A DNA stretch of 64,000 bases from CANMIH01 sp049116335 (GCA_049116335.1 JAGDYZ010000003.1:1-64000), one strand, 5' to 3'; shown: positions 8,833 to 17,022, counted from the stretch's first letter. Program-made: numbers and translations. Notes: generated by a model not told the origin, from the letters alone.

Positions 8833-8973
8833 CTCACCCACGTGCTCCCTAAACACCACACGTGAAAACGAATTCTTTGGTCCGACCCTTCTAGCCAGTG
8901 ATTTGAACATAACGCCTTATCCACAACCACGCAAATTGCAAATACCGGCAATTGCACCCAGTTCATTAACACA

Positions 8974-8997
8974 AAAGGCCCCACCAAGGGGGCCTTT
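8974..8997 (-). terminator. Terminator after DUF2853 gene
   Basis: A perfect nine-base-pair stem (AAAGGCCCC / GGGGCCTTT) is followed on the minus strand by TTGTG, just beyond the stop of the DUF2853 gene. Confidence 0.65.
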
Positions 8998-9018
8998 CGA
9001 ACGAAATGGACGCTAATA

Positions 9019-9360
9019 TTAGCCGTAAACAGCTTCTTTGCCGAAGTGCTTGGTCAGCATGTAATATACAACCGCACGGTATTTATTGCGCTCGGATTTT
9101 CCGTAAACTTCAACAACCTGATTGATCGCATCCATCAACTCAGGACCATCAGCCAGACCCAGCTTTTTCACCAGAAAATTCGCTTTAACGGTTTCCAGCT
9201 CGCTGTCCTGCGACGACGCGACAGTCGATGCATCATCGTTGTAAATCGCTGGACCACAGCCGATTGTGACCTTGGTCAAAAGATCCATATCCGGCTCCAT
9301 GCCACATTTGTTGCGCAGGTCATCCGCATATTTTGCGATCAGGTCGTCACGTTTGCCCAT
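9019..9360 (-). CDS. DUF2853 family protein
   Basis: A 113-residue soluble, mostly helical protein. It begins MGKRDDLIAKYADDLRNKCG and ends with RAVVYYMLTKHFGKEAVYG, matching the small DUF2853 family found in Rhodobacterales and other marine bacteria. No role is known and I see no catalytic motif. The ATG at 9360 is supported by GGGAG eight bases upstream; a start at 9402 would have none. It is monocistronic, with its own terminator. Confidence 0.82.
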   Translation of the reverse strand: MGKRDDLIAKYADDLRNKCGMEPDMDLLTKVTIGCGPAIYNDDASTVASSQDSELETVKANFLVKKLGLADGPELMDAINQVVEVYGKSERNKYRAVVYYMLTKHFGKEAVYG

Positions 9361-9584
9361 GTCAAACTCCCTCGTGCCGGGGCTATGCCCTCGGTAAGTC
9401 ATACAATTAACGGGCCAATCCCAGCCCCCGATCGGTAGGTTAAGGGTTATTCAATTTCAGGCAATGGGTAAATCCACAGCCCATTTCCCCGCTCATAGGT
9501 CACGTAAACGACCAAACGTCGGTCGCGTGCGAAACAGACGCCGCATCCCCACTGCGCAAACTTTCCTAAAACAGGGAGGATATA

Positions 9585-10451
9585 TTGGGACTCACAGAGA
9601 TAGAAAAAGCCGCCTACGCAAAAGATGGCTTTGTGGCCGGTGTTCAGGCCTTTAGCGCGGACGAGACGTCAGCCATACGTGCCGAGATAGAAGCACTGGA
9701 AGCTCAGCATAGCGCCGGCGCATCCGGCCGGTCGCTCAATCACTATTTTCGGGTCAATGGCCAACTGGTGATTCCGCTCCTCGCAAAACTGGCCCGCACC
9801 CCGGCCATCTTGGAGAAAGTGGCGGATGTTCTGGGACCAAACCTGCTTGTCTGGTCGGTTGAGCTTTTTATCAAAGAGCCGCACACCCAGTCTGTGGTCA
9901 GCTGGCATCAAGACATCACCTATTGGGGCATGGGGGAAACTGACGAAGAGGTCACCGCCTGGGTGGCTCTTTCGGATGTCTCGGTCGAGGCGGGATGCAT
10001 GCGATTTATCCCCGGTAGCCACAAAAACAGCATCGTGGATCACGCAGATACATTTGATGAGGACAATCTCTTATCACGTGGCCAGGAAATTGCGGGTGTC
10101 GACGAGGCGAAATCGGTTCATGGCCCACTGAAACCCGGGGAAATGTCATTCCACCACGGACGGTGTTTCCATGCCTCTGGCCCCAATCAGTCCAACGATC
10201 GCCGTATCGGACTGGCCATTCGGTATGTCACCCCTGAGGTGCGCCAGGCTGACACCGGACCGGATTATGCGATCCCGGTGCGCGGTGTTGACATGCATCA
10301 GGGCTGGATTCCGGTCGCAGGTGCCAGCAGCCTGTTTCACCCCGATGACCTGGCCCTCTATGATCAAGTTCTGAAACACCAATCCACGACATTGGCAGGC
10401 AACGCAGATGGCGATGTCGCCCTTTATGAAACCGCAGGAGGCAGCGCATGA
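9585..10451 (+). CDS. Phytanoyl-CoA dioxygenase (PhyH) family Fe(II)/2-oxoglutarate oxygenase
   Basis: A 288-residue double-stranded beta-helix oxygenase. The facial triad is visible as H108 and D110 in SWHQD and H196 in CFHASGPN, and R207 in NDRRIGLAIRY is placed to bind 2-oxoglutarate. The start is a TTG with a strong AGGGAGGA site four bases upstream; no better start is near. It overlaps the following HD-domain gene by four bases. Known pairs of this layout (PhnY/PhnZ, TmpA/TmpB) hydroxylate and then cleave organophosphonates. That analogy is my inference; the substrate is unknown. Confidence 0.88.
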   Translation: MGLTEIEKAAYAKDGFVAGVQAFSADETSAIRAEIEALEAQHSAGASGRSLNHYFRVNGQLVIPLLAKLARTPAILEKVADVLGPNLLVWSVELFIKEPHTQSVVSWHQDITYWGMGETDEEVTAWVALSDVSVEAGCMRFIPGSHKNSIVDHADTFDEDNLLSRGQEIAGVDEAKSVHGPLKPGEMSFHHGRCFHASGPNQSNDRRIGLAIRYVTPEVRQADTGPDYAIPVRGVDMHQGWIPVAGASSLFHPDDLALYDQVLKHQSTTLAGNADGDVALYETAGGSA

Positions 10452-11053
10452 GCGAGACACCCAAAGTCAGCTTTACCCAGATGAAAGACGGCACCAAAGA
10501 AGAATATCTGATGCTGCACGAGCTGGAAAAGCCCTATCACGCGCTCACCGCAGATCGCATCCTCGACGAAATGCGCCGTCAAGGTGAAGTCTCGCTGGAA
10601 GGCTATAAGATCAACCGTCTTCAACATGGGTTGCAATCCGCCACACGGGCCGAGGCCGATGGCGCCGACATTGATTGGATTGTCGGGGCGCTTTTGCATG
10701 ATGTGGGAGACGGGCTTGCCCCACAAAACCACGATCGGTTCAGTGCCGAGGTGATCCGTCCGTTTGTGCGCTGGGATGTGTCTTGGGTGATCGAACATCA
10801 TGGCATTTTCCAAATGCTCTACTACGCGCGCCATTATGGTTGGGACGAAAACGCACGCGACCAGTTCAAAGATCACCCCTGCTTCAACAGCTGCGCTGAA
10901 TTCTGCGAACGCTGGGACCAATCCGCCTTCGACCCCGATTATCCAATGAAACCCCTGGAATATTGGGAACCAATGGTGCGTGAGGTCTTTGCACGAAAAG
11001 CCTATGACCCAGATGTCATCCGTGAGGGATACGTCTCACCCCTCACAAGTTAA
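10448..11053 (+). CDS. HD-domain protein, candidate PhnZ-like diiron oxygenase
   Basis: A 201-residue HD-domain protein. Likely metal ligands are H60 (INRLQHGLQ), H84-D85 (LLHDVGD), H95 (PQNHDRF), H117 or H118 (IEHHGIF) and D157 (RWDQ). The order and the INRLQH...LLHD spacing (24 residues) match PhnZ, a mixed-valence diiron oxygenase. The loop after the HD is about 11 residues shorter, and the Tyr/Glu loop that gates oxygen in PhnZ is not at the same positions. A plain HD phosphohydrolase remains possible. The start overlaps the PhyH stop, so the two are coupled. Confidence 0.75.
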   Translation: MSETPKVSFTQMKDGTKEEYLMLHELEKPYHALTADRILDEMRRQGEVSLEGYKINRLQHGLQSATRAEADGADIDWIVGALLHDVGDGLAPQNHDRFSAEVIRPFVRWDVSWVIEHHGIFQMLYYARHYGWDENARDQFKDHPCFNSCAEFCERWDQSAFDPDYPMKPLEYWEPMVREVFARKAYDPDVIREGYVSPLTS

Positions 11054-11427
11054 GTCGCGGCGATTTTCGCGGCGCGGCGCCGTTGAAACACATCTGCGAT
11101 CTCGTCACGATTTTCCAATGCCCAGCCATGTAACAACGAGAGCGGTTCAATGAATCGCTCCCCTTCAGCTGTCAGCCTGTATTCAACATGCGGCGGCACA
11201 ACGTCATAAACGATCCGGTCGACAACGCCCCAGTCTTCGAGATTGCGCAACGACTGCGTCAGCATCTTTTTGGAAATTCCCTCCAGCCGTTTCGCCAACA
11301 CACCCGGCCGTTGCGGGCCCGTTGAGAGTGCGTAAATCAGGCCCGGCACCCATTTTTCTGACATCATCTCGATCAACTGCCGTGTGGCACATTTCTTGTC
11401 GTAGATATCTTGAGTGATCACCTGCAT
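11050..11427 (-). CDS. HxlR family transcriptional regulator
   Basis: The 125 residues form a single winged helix of the HxlR type: the MMSEKWVPGLIYALSTGPQRPGVL start, GISKKMLTQSLRNLEDWGVVDR recognition region and YRLTAEGERF wing. The N-terminal KKCATRQ carries a cysteine near the position used for redox or aldehyde sensing in HxlR relatives (inference). It is divergent from a DUF1330 gene with a palindrome between them, and convergent with the HD gene, overlapping it by four bases. Confidence 0.9.
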   Translation of the reverse strand: MQVITQDIYDKKCATRQLIEMMSEKWVPGLIYALSTGPQRPGVLAKRLEGISKKMLTQSLRNLEDWGVVDRIVYDVVPPHVEYRLTAEGERFIEPLSLLHGWALENRDEIADVFQRRRAAKIAAT

Positions 11428-11456
11428 GCAAAAACCTTCATGGTTACCTTTGGGTG

Positions 11457-11472
11457 CCTAATTGATGTTAGG
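11457..11472. promoter_or_regulatory. Candidate HxlR operator
   Basis: CCTAA and TTAGG half-sites are separated by six bases and flanked by GGTG on the left and TGCC on the right. It lies 30 bases from the hxlR start and 57 from the DUF1330 start. A related TTACCTTTGGG stretch precedes it. HxlR regulators often bind such palindromes between divergent genes; binding is inferred. Confidence 0.4.
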
Positions 11473-11528
11473 TGCCCCATCTCCACATCCTAGAGCACAA
11501 ACAAACCAAAGTGCAGAAGGATCCCAAC

Positions 11529-11825
11529 ATGCCCGCATTTATGCTTACCTTTCTTCGTGTCGAAGATGCCGAAACACATGCTCGCGACTATCTCCCTGAC
11601 GCCCATGCGATTTTGCTGAAATATGGTGGAAAACCCCTCGCCATCACCGAACACTTTGATGTCCTTGAGGGAAATTTGCCTGAGGGGCGTTTGATTTTGA
11701 TGGAGTTTCCAAGTGCTCAGGCCGCCAAAGACTATTATCTTGGTCCAGAGCATGCGCCTTTTAAGGCCATTCTCGATAAGGTTGCCTCAAGTGACCTGAT
11801 GGTTTTTGAGGGTCTCCCGGCATAG
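11529..11825 (+). CDS. DUF1330 family protein
   Basis: A 98-residue ferredoxin-like protein of the DUF1330 group: HARDYLPDAHAILLKYGGKPLA, then EGRLILMEFPSAQAAKDYY. It resembles the dimeric alpha-beta barrel fold; no reaction is established. The ATG at 11529 follows AAGGATCCCAAC. It is divergent from HxlR and is the likely regulated target. Confidence 0.88.
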   Translation: MPAFMLTFLRVEDAETHARDYLPDAHAILLKYGGKPLAITEHFDVLEGNLPEGRLILMEFPSAQAAKDYYLGPEHAPFKAILDKVASSDLMVFEGLPA

Positions 11826-11840
11826 CAGGCCCCAAAATAG

Positions 11841-11872
11841 AAAAACCGCCGTCCCAGCGGGGCGGCGGCTTT
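11841..11872 (-). terminator. Bidirectional terminator between DUF1330 and ahcY
   Basis: CCGCCG and CGGCGG arms enclose an 11-base loop. On the minus strand the hairpin is followed by TTTTTC, so it suits ahcY best; on the plus strand it is followed by CTTTCC after the DUF1330 gene. Confidence 0.65.
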
Positions 11873-11895
11873 CCTCGATGTGCTAAGATCGGCCC

Positions 11896-13284
11896 TTAGT
11901 AGCGGTAATGCTCGGGCTTGAAGGGTCCTTCAGGAGTGACGCCAATATAAGCTGCTTGCTCAGACGTCAACTTGGTCAGTTTCGCGCCGACGCGACCCAA
12001 ATGCAAGGCTGCAACCTTTTCATCCAGATGCTTGGGCAGGATATAAACCTCGTTTTTGTACTGCTCACCGCGCAGGAAGAGCTCCATCTGCGCCAGAACC
12101 TGGTTGGTGAACGAGGCAGACATCACAAACGACGGGTGCCCGGTCGCGTTGCCAAGGTTCAGCAAACGGCCTTCAGACAGCAGAATGATCCGGCTGCCCG
12201 ACGGCATCTCGATCATATCGACCTGTTCTTTGATGTTGGTCCATTTGTGGTTCTTCAGAGCCGCGACCTGGATCTCGTTGTCGAAGTGGCCGATGTTGCC
12301 GACAATCGCCATATCCTTCATCTCGCGCATATGCTCGATGCGAATGATGTCTTTGTTGCCGGTGGTGGTGATGAAGATATCTGCGTCGGCCAGAGCCTCT
12401 TCGAGCAGAACAACTTCAAACCCGTCCATCGCCGCCTGCAGTGCACAGATTGGATCCGCTTCGGTGATTTTGACACGCGCGCCCGCACCGGCCAGTGATG
12501 CTGCCGAGCCTTTGCCCACGTCGCCATACCCACAAACCACAGCGACCTTGCCGGCCATCATTGTGTCGGTGGCGCGGCGGATGCCATCGACCAGCGATTC
12601 TTTACAGCCATATTTGTTGTCGAACTTCGACTTGGTGACGCTGTCGTTGACGTTGATTGCAGGGAAGGGCAGCTGGCCGTTTTTCTGCAGCTCGTACAGG
12701 CGGTGCACGCCGGTGGTGGTTTCTTCCGAAACGCCCATGATGGCATCGCGGGTTTTGGTGAACCAGCCGGGGCTTGCCGCCATACGCTTTTTGATCTGCT
12801 CTTTGATCACGGCCTCTTCTTCCGAGGTCGGAACCGGAATGATGTCTTCACCGGCTTCAGCACGCGCACCCAGCAGAATGTACAGCGTTGCATCGCCGCC
12901 ATCGTCGAGGATCATGTTAGCGCCTTCGGGGAACATGAAGGATTTATCCAAGTAATCCCAATGCTCTTCCAGCGACTGACCTTTGATCGCAAAGACCGGG
13001 ATGTTGCCCGCAGCAATTGCCGCTGCCGCATGATCCTGTGTCGAGAAGATGTTGCAGGACGCCCAGCGCACATCCGCACCCAGGTGCACCAGTGTTTCGA
13101 TCAGACAGGCGGTCTGAATGGTCATATGCAACGACCCAACGATGCGCGCACCTTTCAGCGGCTTGCTGTCACCATATTCGTCACGCAGCGCCATCAGGCC
13201 CGGCATTTCGGTTTCTGCGATGTCGAGTTCTTTGCGGCCGAACTCGGCCAGCGAAATGTCCTTGACGATGTAATCTTGGGCCAT
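11896..13284 (-). CDS. ahcY: S-adenosylhomocysteinase
   Basis: A 462-residue enzyme that hydrolyses S-adenosylhomocysteine to adenosine and homocysteine in the activated methyl cycle. Visible signatures are the CNIFSTQDHAAAAIA segment, the NAD-binding VCGYGDVGKGSAASL loop and the C-terminal GPFKPEHYRY, where the conserved Lys and Tyr contact NAD. The ATG at 13284 is supported by GGAGGCGAACCG. I checked the upstream 270 bases for a known SAH riboswitch pattern and saw none. Confidence 0.97.
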   Translation of the reverse strand: MAQDYIVKDISLAEFGRKELDIAETEMPGLMALRDEYGDSKPLKGARIVGSLHMTIQTACLIETLVHLGADVRWASCNIFSTQDHAAAAIAAGNIPVFAIKGQSLEEHWDYLDKSFMFPEGANMILDDGGDATLYILLGARAEAGEDIIPVPTSEEEAVIKEQIKKRMAASPGWFTKTRDAIMGVSEETTTGVHRLYELQKNGQLPFPAINVNDSVTKSKFDNKYGCKESLVDGIRRATDTMMAGKVAVVCGYGDVGKGSAASLAGAGARVKITEADPICALQAAMDGFEVVLLEEALADADIFITTTGNKDIIRIEHMREMKDMAIVGNIGHFDNEIQVAALKNHKWTNIKEQVDMIEMPSGSRIILLSEGRLLNLGNATGHPSFVMSASFTNQVLAQMELFLRGEQYKNEVYILPKHLDEKVAALHLGRVGAKLTKLTSEQAAYIGVTPEGPFKPEHYRY

Positions 13285-13556
13285 CGGTTCGCCTCCAAAA
13301 GATGTTTGCGTTTGCGCGGGCACTATCATTCCTTGCGGAATTCAGCAACGCGCATAACACGCAGACACTCATGAATCGCGGGTAAACGCCGGTCTCTGAC
13401 CGGATGTGCAGGCCCCTCTACACAAGGCACATATCTGACGACAATGGGCTCTATGATGCCGAGCGGATCCATCAGACCCGAAACATCTCTGTCCTCACCC
13501 ACATTGATCGTCTGGATGATATGCGAAAGTACGCATCAGCTAAAAGCAGGCTACCC

Positions 13557-13874
13557 TCAACTGGCGATATCGTCGATCACCTTCATTGGGGGCAGATCAA
13601 AGTAATCCGTTCCAGAGGCAACGATACAGCTCATTCCCCGGGCATTGGTGATCAACACCGTAAAGGTTCCGGTTTGTTCCGAGCTCCATATCTCGACAAC
13701 TGCACTGCCTGAACTGCCACCTGCCAAGCCCCCGCCAACCATATGTTCTGTATATTTATCCTTCAGTCGGTCCACGACAATGTCGCGTGGGGCACAGCTT
13801 GATTGTGCGAAAACCGGAGGGGCGATCGCGGCCATGCCAAAGACAAGCGCGGCCTTCATCAGTCGCTTGAACAT
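13557..13874 (-). CDS. Small exported hypothetical protein
   Basis: About 105 residues with a clear signal peptide: basic KRLMK, a hydrophobic core and cleavage after VFA-Q. The mature part has two cysteines (one in QSSCAP, one in RGMSC), suggesting a periplasmic disulfide, and a glycine-rich GGGLAGGSSG. I do not recognise a family. The ATG at 13874 has AGGAG six bases upstream, so it is well supported as a real gene. It faces ahcY from upstream, with about 270 bases between containing no visible gene. Confidence 0.65.
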   Translation of the reverse strand: MFKRLMKAALVFGMAAIAPPVFAQSSCAPRDIVVDRLKDKYTEHMVGGGLAGGSSGSAVVEIWSSEQTGTFTVLITNARGMSCIVASGTDYFDLPPMKVIDDIAS

Positions 13875-14080
13875 CACAAGCTCCTTTCCTATTGATTTGG
13901 ATCTGAAGGGGGCGCAGCAGGAGAGAGGCCTGCGCCCCCCGATGCTTAATATATGGGAATGCCTCAGCCGAGACTAAACACACATGTGTTCACGAGTTCG
14001 GTGGCAGCCGGTGATCCCTACCCATGAGCCTGCGCTGCAATTGTGGCTTTTTCTGGGCAAGTCAATTTTGAGGTGGCATA

Positions 14081-14677
14081 ATGGCAACACAGCAACGGGC
14101 ATGGCAACGGATGCTGTCAGGGCGCAGATTGGATCTTTTGGATCCTACGCCGGTCGACATCGAGATAGAAGATATCGCACACGGCCTTGCCTTTGTCGCG
14201 CGCTGGAATGGTCAGACCCGGGGTGATTTCCCCTATTCTGTCGCCGAGCATTCTCTCTTGGTCGAGGAAATCTTTGGGCGGCTTTACCCCAAAGCCACAC
14301 CGGCTCAGCGATTGACCGCACTGTTACACGACGCGCCCGAATATGTGATTGGTGACATGATTTCGCCGGTGAAAGCCGCCGTTGGCCCCGGCTATGACGA
14401 GCTCGACAAACGCCTGACCGCCGCGATCCACATTCGGTTTGGCCTGCCTGCGGCTGTGCCTGTACGGCTCAAGCAACGGATCAAGCGTGCCGACAAAATC
14501 AGCGCCTGGATGGAGGCCACACAGATTGCAGGGTTCACGAGTGCTGAAGCCAACAAATTTTTCGGCCGCCCCGACCCGGACATCATCACCGGTCTTTCTA
14601 TACAACTGCGTGCGCCTTTGGACGTGCGTACAGATTTTACCCAACGCCACGAAACTCTCTTAGGAGCACTAACATGA
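14081..14677 (+). CDS. HD-domain phosphohydrolase, YfbR-like
   Basis: A 198-residue HD-superfamily protein. The metal-binding residues are visible as AEHS, LLHDAPEY and a later Asp in RIKRADKISAWMEA. The LLHDAPEYVIGDMISPVK stretch resembles YfbR-type 5'-deoxynucleotidases, so nucleotide clearance is a reasonable guess, but the substrate is not certain. GAGGTGGCATA precedes the ATG. It overlaps the downstream GNAT gene by four bases. Confidence 0.82.
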   Translation: MATQQRAWQRMLSGRRLDLLDPTPVDIEIEDIAHGLAFVARWNGQTRGDFPYSVAEHSLLVEEIFGRLYPKATPAQRLTALLHDAPEYVIGDMISPVKAAVGPGYDELDKRLTAAIHIRFGLPAAVPVRLKQRIKRADKISAWMEATQIAGFTSAEANKFFGRPDPDIITGLSIQLRAPLDVRTDFTQRHETLLGALT

Positions 14678-15153
14678 TCACCGTTCGCCGCGCCGGTGTG
14701 CTGGATGCCCGCCAAATGGCCGAGCTTTTGAACGCCGTCATCAAAATTGGCGGCACCACGGCCATCACTGAACCCGTCCAGGCCGAAGACATGAAATCCT
14801 GGATGCAGAGCGATAACTCCATCTGGCACGTGGCAGAAGATGACACCGGCGAGATTTTGGGATTTCAGTGGGTCGAGCCGCACGAAAAGCTGCCGCCCGC
14901 AGCGACAAACATTGCAACCTTTGCTCAGGTTGGCAAAACCGGGATGGGGATCGGATCATCTCTCTTTCGCGCGACGGAAAAGGCCGCACGTGAATTAGGA
15001 TTTCAATGGATCAACGCAGAGATACGCGCCGACAATGAAGGTGGCTTGATCTACTATCAAAGCCGCGGCTTCGAGGACTACGCCCGCACAACAGGCGTCA
15101 CGCTGGCGGATGGGCAGATTGTCGACAAGATTCACAAGCGGTTCAATCTCTGA
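14674..15153 (+). CDS. GNAT family N-acetyltransferase
   Basis: The 159 residues carry the GNAT fold: ITVRRAGVLDARQMAELLNAV at the start, the acetyl-CoA loop region QVGKTGMGIGSSLFRATEKAA, and NAEIRADNEGGLIYYQSRGF near the C terminus. It resembles phosphinothricin acetyltransferase-like enzymes, but the substrate is open. TTAGGAGCACTAAC precedes the ATG, which overlaps the HD hydrolase stop. Confidence 0.88.
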   Translation: MITVRRAGVLDARQMAELLNAVIKIGGTTAITEPVQAEDMKSWMQSDNSIWHVAEDDTGEILGFQWVEPHEKLPPAATNIATFAQVGKTGMGIGSSLFRATEKAARELGFQWINAEIRADNEGGLIYYQSRGFEDYARTTGVTLADGQIVDKIHKRFNL

Positions 15154-15175
15154 GGTTTACTTTCCTTCAATCGGA

Positions 15176-15195
15176 AACAATTTAATCGAATTGTT
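15176..15195. promoter_or_regulatory. Inverted repeat upstream of lipoprotein gene
   Basis: AACAATT and AATTGTT are separated by six bases, 61 bases before the lipoprotein start. It could be an operator or a leader hairpin; no T-run follows. Confidence 0.3.
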
Positions 15196-15256
15196 GCCAC
15201 ATTCGCCTGACACACAGAGGACACTCAATTTGACCCTGTGGTGCTGGAGCGACCCC

Positions 15257-15973
15257 GTGTTTGTGAAGAAATCTGCATATTTTGCCCTTTTGATCCTGAC
15301 CCTGAGCGCCTGTGGAGCCCAGGTTAAATCACCAATTTCGAGCACAATGGGCAGCACCCCGGTCATCGCTCATACTGATCAGGAACGCGCGCTTGCCGAT
15401 CAAGCACATGCGTTGGACCGCCTTTCACGGGATATGGTGCGCAAGTCCACCACCACCGGCGCAGCCATTGGCGCGGTCGCCGGATGTGGTTTGGCCATTG
15501 TATCCTCCTCTGCCAAAGCTCAGTGCTTGAAAGGCGCAGTGGCAGGTGGTGTCATTGGGGGGGTTGCCGGGTATGCCCATGGCCAATCACAGGTTCAGAA
15601 ACGGGTTGAATTGATTTCTGCCAACACATTGCTACCCAGCGTGCGTCAAACGAAAGACCAGCTTGAGGTGGTCAAAGGTGGCGTGGCCTCTGTCATCGCC
15701 CGGCAGGACGCCGAACTGATGCAGATGAAATCACAGCTTGCGTTGGGGCAGATCAGCCAGACGCAGTACGATGCACGGATCTCAGCCATTAAGGCGTCGC
15801 GGGCCGAACTTGCCAGTGCACTGACCCAAAGCGCCGCCCATGCGGCTCTAGCCAACGCAGCCGTCAAAGACGCCGTGCGCAGAGGCCAAACCGGGCTGGG
15901 CTGGTATCTGATGGAAACCAAAAAGATACAAGATGAAAGCCTATCAGCGCGGGCGCAGATCTCACTCCTCTAA
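15257..15973 (+). CDS. Glycine-zipper lipoprotein
   Basis: About 238 residues. A short signal sequence ends in the lipobox LSAC, so it should be a lipoprotein. Then comes a glycine-zipper segment (TTGAAIGAVAGCGLAIV and AGGVIGGVAGYAHG), as in outer-membrane SlyB/17 kDa-type antigens, then a long Ala/Gln/Lys-rich helical region likely to form a coiled coil. The GTG at 15257 has GGAG eight bases upstream; a GTG at 15263 is the alternative. Precise function is unknown; envelope integrity is plausible. Confidence 0.75.
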   Translation: MFVKKSAYFALLILTLSACGAQVKSPISSTMGSTPVIAHTDQERALADQAHALDRLSRDMVRKSTTTGAAIGAVAGCGLAIVSSSAKAQCLKGAVAGGVIGGVAGYAHGQSQVQKRVELISANTLLPSVRQTKDQLEVVKGGVASVIARQDAELMQMKSQLALGQISQTQYDARISAIKASRAELASALTQSAAHAALANAAVKDAVRRGQTGLGWYLMETKKIQDESLSARAQISLL

Positions 15974-15983
15974 GCTCATTTCC

Positions 15984-16009
15984 AAGCCCCGGTCTCGCCG
16001 GGGCTTTTT
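15984..16009 (+). terminator. Rho-independent terminator of lipoprotein gene
   Basis: A nine-base-pair stem (AAGCCCCGG / CCGGGGCTT) followed by TTTTTC lies 11 bases after the stop codon. Confidence 0.85.
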
Positions 16010-16128
16010 CTTGCTGCGCAGAAGACACGCCTTACGGTGCTAATTCTCCGTATCTCCAGTAGTGTTGCTATTCAAAGCCCGATACCGATTACTAGGCTCG
16101 GCTGGATACCAATCCTAAGAGAGACAGG

Positions 16129-17022
16129 ATGCATGACGACGAGGTGCCTCTTTCACATCATGACGCGATAAGCATGATCCGCAGGCAATTCCCCGAATTT
16201 GCCAATGAACCCATTGCTGCGTGCAATGCTGTCGGAACCACCAACTATGTTTTCCAAATTGGCGAGCACTATGCGGCCAGATTTCCACGCCGCCTGACAC
16301 ACCCCGATATTTGTCTCGAAACCCTGTGCTCTGAGGCGGACGCGATGACCGACCTGAACCGTCATTGCAGCGTTCGCACCCCGACACCTTATGCGATCGG
16401 CACCCCATCTGACGCCTACCCCATGCCATGGTCGATACAAAGCTGGATCACCGGAGAAATTGCCACACCTCACGGTCAGGCAAGTTGCGCATCTTTCACC
16501 CAAGATCTGGCAAATCTCATCCTGTCGTTACGCTCAGCAGATACGCAGGGCCGCCCCTTCTGCGGTCAAGGGCGCGGTGGTCACCTCTCTGATCATGATG
16601 GATGGATGGAACACTGCTTTTCCCAAAGTGAGACCCTCTTGAACGTGCCCCATCTTAGACAAACGTGGTCCTCGTTGCGCACTCTGCCCGATCCTGGTTC
16701 TTTAGTGATGTGTCACAAAGATCTTATCCCGGAGAATGTACTCATCGCGGATGATCGCCTTGTCGGGGTTCTCGATGGCGGAGGCTTTGGCCCCGCCGAT
16801 CCCGCGCTTGATCTTGTGGCGAGTTGGCACATGCTGGAAACACAAAACCGCGACACGTTCCGCCAATACCTCGGCTGTGACGATATAGAATGGCTTCGAG
16901 GTGCGGCTTGGGCATTCCAGCAGGCCATGGGACTTGTCTGGTACTACCAAAGGTCCAACCCTGACCTTTGTGCGCTTGGGCGCAGTACGCTCAACCGCCT
17001 TTCCCAAAACGTATCACTCTAA
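16129..17022 (+). CDS. Aminoglycoside phosphotransferase-like kinase (APH family)
   Basis: The 297-residue protein has the APH fold: VFQIGEHYAARFPRR near the N terminus, the catalytic-loop motif MCHKDLIPENVL (catalytic Asp, Asn), and the metal-binding LDGGGFGPADPALDLV, where the family usually has an IDW or LDW start. It is a small-molecule kinase; antibiotic resistance should not be assumed. It stands alone on the plus strand between two hairpin- or gap-bounded units. Confidence 0.85.
   Translation: MHDDEVPLSHHDAISMIRRQFPEFANEPIAACNAVGTTNYVFQIGEHYAARFPRRLTHPDICLETLCSEADAMTDLNRHCSVRTPTPYAIGTPSDAYPMPWSIQSWITGEIATPHGQASCASFTQDLANLILSLRSADTQGRPFCGQGRGGHLSDHDGWMEHCFSQSETLLNVPHLRQTWSSLRTLPDPGSLVMCHKDLIPENVLIADDRLVGVLDGGGFGPADPALDLVASWHMLETQNRDTFRQYLGCDDIEWLRGAAWAFQQAMGLVWYYQRSNPDLCALGRSTLNRLSQNVSL

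Noticed and set aside
9509..9525. CGACC/GGTCG inverted repeat before the PhyH gene
   Set aside because: Five-base arms in GC-rich DNA are expected by chance.
11908..12955. Long plus-strand reading frames opposite ahcY
   Set aside because: Antisense shadows of a certain gene; no start signals or known motifs.
13285..13556. Possible SAH riboswitch upstream of ahcY
   Set aside because: The 270 bases have small hairpins but none of the conserved SAH riboswitch sequence blocks I know; nothing else is visible there.
13404..13712. Plus-strand reading frame of about 100 codons upstream of ahcY
   Set aside because: No ribosome site, no domain, and it overlaps the better-supported small exported protein gene on the other strand.
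16129..17022. Antibiotic resistance gene
   Set aside because: The APH fold covers many metabolic kinases; nothing shows aminoglycoside specificity.
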